Positions 4,875-6,425 of a DNA stretch of 6,425 nucleotides are shown here, piece after piece (position 1 is the stretch's first letter; the number at the start of each line of letters is the position of its first letter). The stretch is from assembly GCA_949297205.1 (NCBI GenBank), contig CASFSH010000143.1, positions 1 through 6,425 of the forward strand. Direction: 5' to 3'. The notes beneath the pieces were generated by a model. The model was not told where the DNA came from and did no database searches. It saw only the letters and a list, made by a program, of their open reading frames with translations. Source of the DNA: an uncultured Bacillota bacterium (lineage in GTDB: Bacteria > Bacillota > Clostridia > UBA1381). Both the position numbers and the translations under genes were made by a program.

Positions 4875-6425
4875 ATGGATAATGACAAAAATAAAAATAA
4901 TCAAAATAATAAAAATAATTTATTTAGAAATCCGTTTATAGTGTTTATTATTATATCACTGGTAGGAACGGTTGTTCTTAATTATCTTCTTTCCGCAGCG
5001 CTTGCTCCGAGAGAAGAGGAAATATATTACAGTGAATTTATGGAAATGCTGAAAAACGGTGAAATAGATTCTGTGGAAATATCAGGAGATAAAATAACAA
5101 TAATAACAAAAGAACGTAAAGAAGCTTCAAAGGAATTGGAAGATTCAGTAAATGATGCGAACAGTTTTGATGATATATTTAATGCAAGTGAAAAAACACA
5201 GAATTTTATGCAGAAAGACATAATATATTATACCGGATACCTTAATGATGGCGAATTATTGAGTTTGTTGGATGAATATGATGTTGATTATAAAAGACCG
5301 GTTACAAAAAATAATGCATTGCTTGACTTTTTTGTTACATGGATATTGCCGTTTGCGCTTATGTACTTGTTTTTTGCTATTGTGATGAGATATATGTCAA
5401 AGAAAATGGGCGGCGGTGGATTTATGTCTGTGGGACAGAGTAACGCAAAAATATATATGGAGAACAAAACAGGAGTTACATTTTCTGATGTTGCCGGGCA
5501 GGAGGAAGCAAAAGAATCTCTGGATGAAATAGTGGACTTTTTGCATAATCCGGCAAAATACACCGCAATAGGAGCAAAACAGCCTAAGGGTGCGCTTCTT
5601 GTTGGACCTCCGGGAACAGGAAAAACATTGTTGGCAAAAGCGGTTGCAGGTGAAGCAAAAGTTCCGTTTTTCTCCTTGTCAGGTTCGGACTTTGTTGAAA
5701 TGTTTGTTGGTGTAGGTGCGTCGAGGGTGAGAGATTTGTTTAAGCAGGCAGCTGCAAAAGCACCTTGTATTATATTTATTGATGAAATAGATGCTATAGG
5801 AAAAAGCCGTGACAGTCATTACGGCGGAGGAAATGATGAACGTGAACAGACTCTGAATCAGCTTCTTGCCGAAATGGATGGATTTGATTCATCAAAGGGT
5901 GTTGTAATACTTGCTGCTACAAACAGACCGGAGATACTTGATAAAGCACTGTTAAGACCTGGAAGATTTGACAGACGTATTATAGTTGAAAAGCCTGACT
6001 TAAAAGGAAGAGAAGATATATTAAAAGTTCATATTAAAAATGTTAAAGTTTCGCCCACAATTGATTTGCATGAAATAGCACTTGCAACAAGCGGTGCGGT
6101 TGGTGCCGATCTTGCAAATATGGTTAATGAAGCCGCACTTCGTGCAGTAAAAATGAAAAGAAGCGAAGTTTTGCAGGAAGATTTAATGGAAGCGGTCGAA
6201 ATTATTATTGCCGGAAAAGAGAAAAAGGACAGAATACTGTCAGATAAAGAAAAGAAAATTGTTGCATATCATGAAGTTGGTCATGCTCTTGCAGCGGCAA
6301 TGCAGAAAAATACCGATCCGGTTCAGAAAATTACTATTGTACCAAGAACTATGGGCGCTTTAGGATATACAATGCAGACACCGGAAGAAGAAAAATATTT
6401 GATGAGCAAAGACGAGATGATAGAT
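4875..6425 (+). CDS. ftsH: FtsH, ATP-dependent zinc metalloprotease (3' partial)
   Basis: FtsH is a membrane-anchored hexameric AAA+ protease that extracts and degrades membrane proteins and some soluble ones. The 517 visible codons run open to the right edge; family members are about 600-700 residues, so most of the peptidase domain is missing. In order: an Asn/Lys-rich cytoplasmic tail (1-16), TM1 (about 21-43), an extracytoplasmic domain (about 44-150, with YYSEFMEML at 51-59), TM2 (about 151-171), a Gly-rich linker (179-182), and the AAA+ domain with Walker A GPPGTGKT (244-251), pore loop F277-V-G, Walker B IIFIDE (D303, E304) and arginine fingers R361 and R364 in RPGRFDR. The zinc site begins with H466-E-V-G-H470; the third metal ligand is outside the window. 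The ATG at 4875 follows GGGAG (4861-4865) at nine bases. It is separated from rnfB by 230 bases with a terminator and promoter candidates, so it is probably its own transcription unit. Confidence 0.95.
   Translation, partial: MDNDKNKNNQNNKNNLFRNPFIVFIIISLVGTVVLNYLLSAALAPREEEIYYSEFMEMLKNGEIDSVEISGDKITIITKERKEASKELEDSVNDANSFDDIFNASEKTQNFMQKDIIYYTGYLNDGELLSLLDEYDVDYKRPVTKNNALLDFFVTWILPFALMYLFFAIVMRYMSKKMGGGGFMSVGQSNAKIYMENKTGVTFSDVAGQEEAKESLDEIVDFLHNPAKYTAIGAKQPKGALLVGPPGTGKTLLAKAVAGEAKVPFFSLSGSDFVEMFVGVGASRVRDLFKQAAAKAPCIIFIDEIDAIGKSRDSHYGGGNDEREQTLNQLLAEMDGFDSSKGVVILAATNRPEILDKALLRPGRFDRRIIVEKPDLKGREDILKVHIKNVKVSPTIDLHEIALATSGAVGADLANMVNEAALRAVKMKRSEVLQEDLMEAVEIIIAGKEKKDRILSDKEKKIVAYHEVGHALAAAMQKNTDPVQKITIVPRTMGALGYTMQTPEEEKYLMSKDEMID

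Overview
The window is AT-rich, densely packed and coded almost entirely on the + strand. Gene order, protein character and strong GGAGG-type ribosome binding sites point to an anaerobic Firmicute of the class Clostridia. This is inferred from gene order and residue patterns, not from a database search.

Positions 2-4644 hold an rnf operon in the clostridial order rnfC-rnfD-rnfG-rnfE-rnfA-rnfB. The 5' end of rnfC lies outside the window; the other five genes are complete. Together they encode the Rnf complex, a membrane-bound ferredoxin:NAD+ oxidoreductase that couples electron transfer to export of Na+ or H+. RnfB carries many iron-sulfur clusters and takes electrons from reduced ferredoxin. 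RnfA and RnfE form a membrane pair sharing a [2Fe-2S] centre. RnfG and RnfD carry covalently bound FMN. RnfC carries FMN and [4Fe-4S] clusters and is the NAD(H) end. All expected cofactor-binding residues are present in the visible parts. The genes are tightly coupled: rnfG/rnfE abut and rnfE/rnfA overlap by one base. The exception is an 89-base gap before rnfB, which holds a possible hairpin.

Positions 4645-4874 are intergenic: a GC-rich hairpin that probably ends the rnf transcript, a perfect 18-bp tandem duplication, candidate sigma-A type promoter elements, and a 9-bp inverted repeat overlapping the best promoter.

From 4875 to the window end is the 5' part (517 codons, no stop reached) of ftsH, the membrane-anchored AAA+ zinc metalloprotease. 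Its Walker A, Walker B, arginine-finger and HExxH motifs are intact.

I see no mobile element, CRISPR array, tRNA or rRNA, and no evidence of an undescribed multi-gene system. The less ordinary material is the short repeat and inverted-repeat structure upstream of ftsH.
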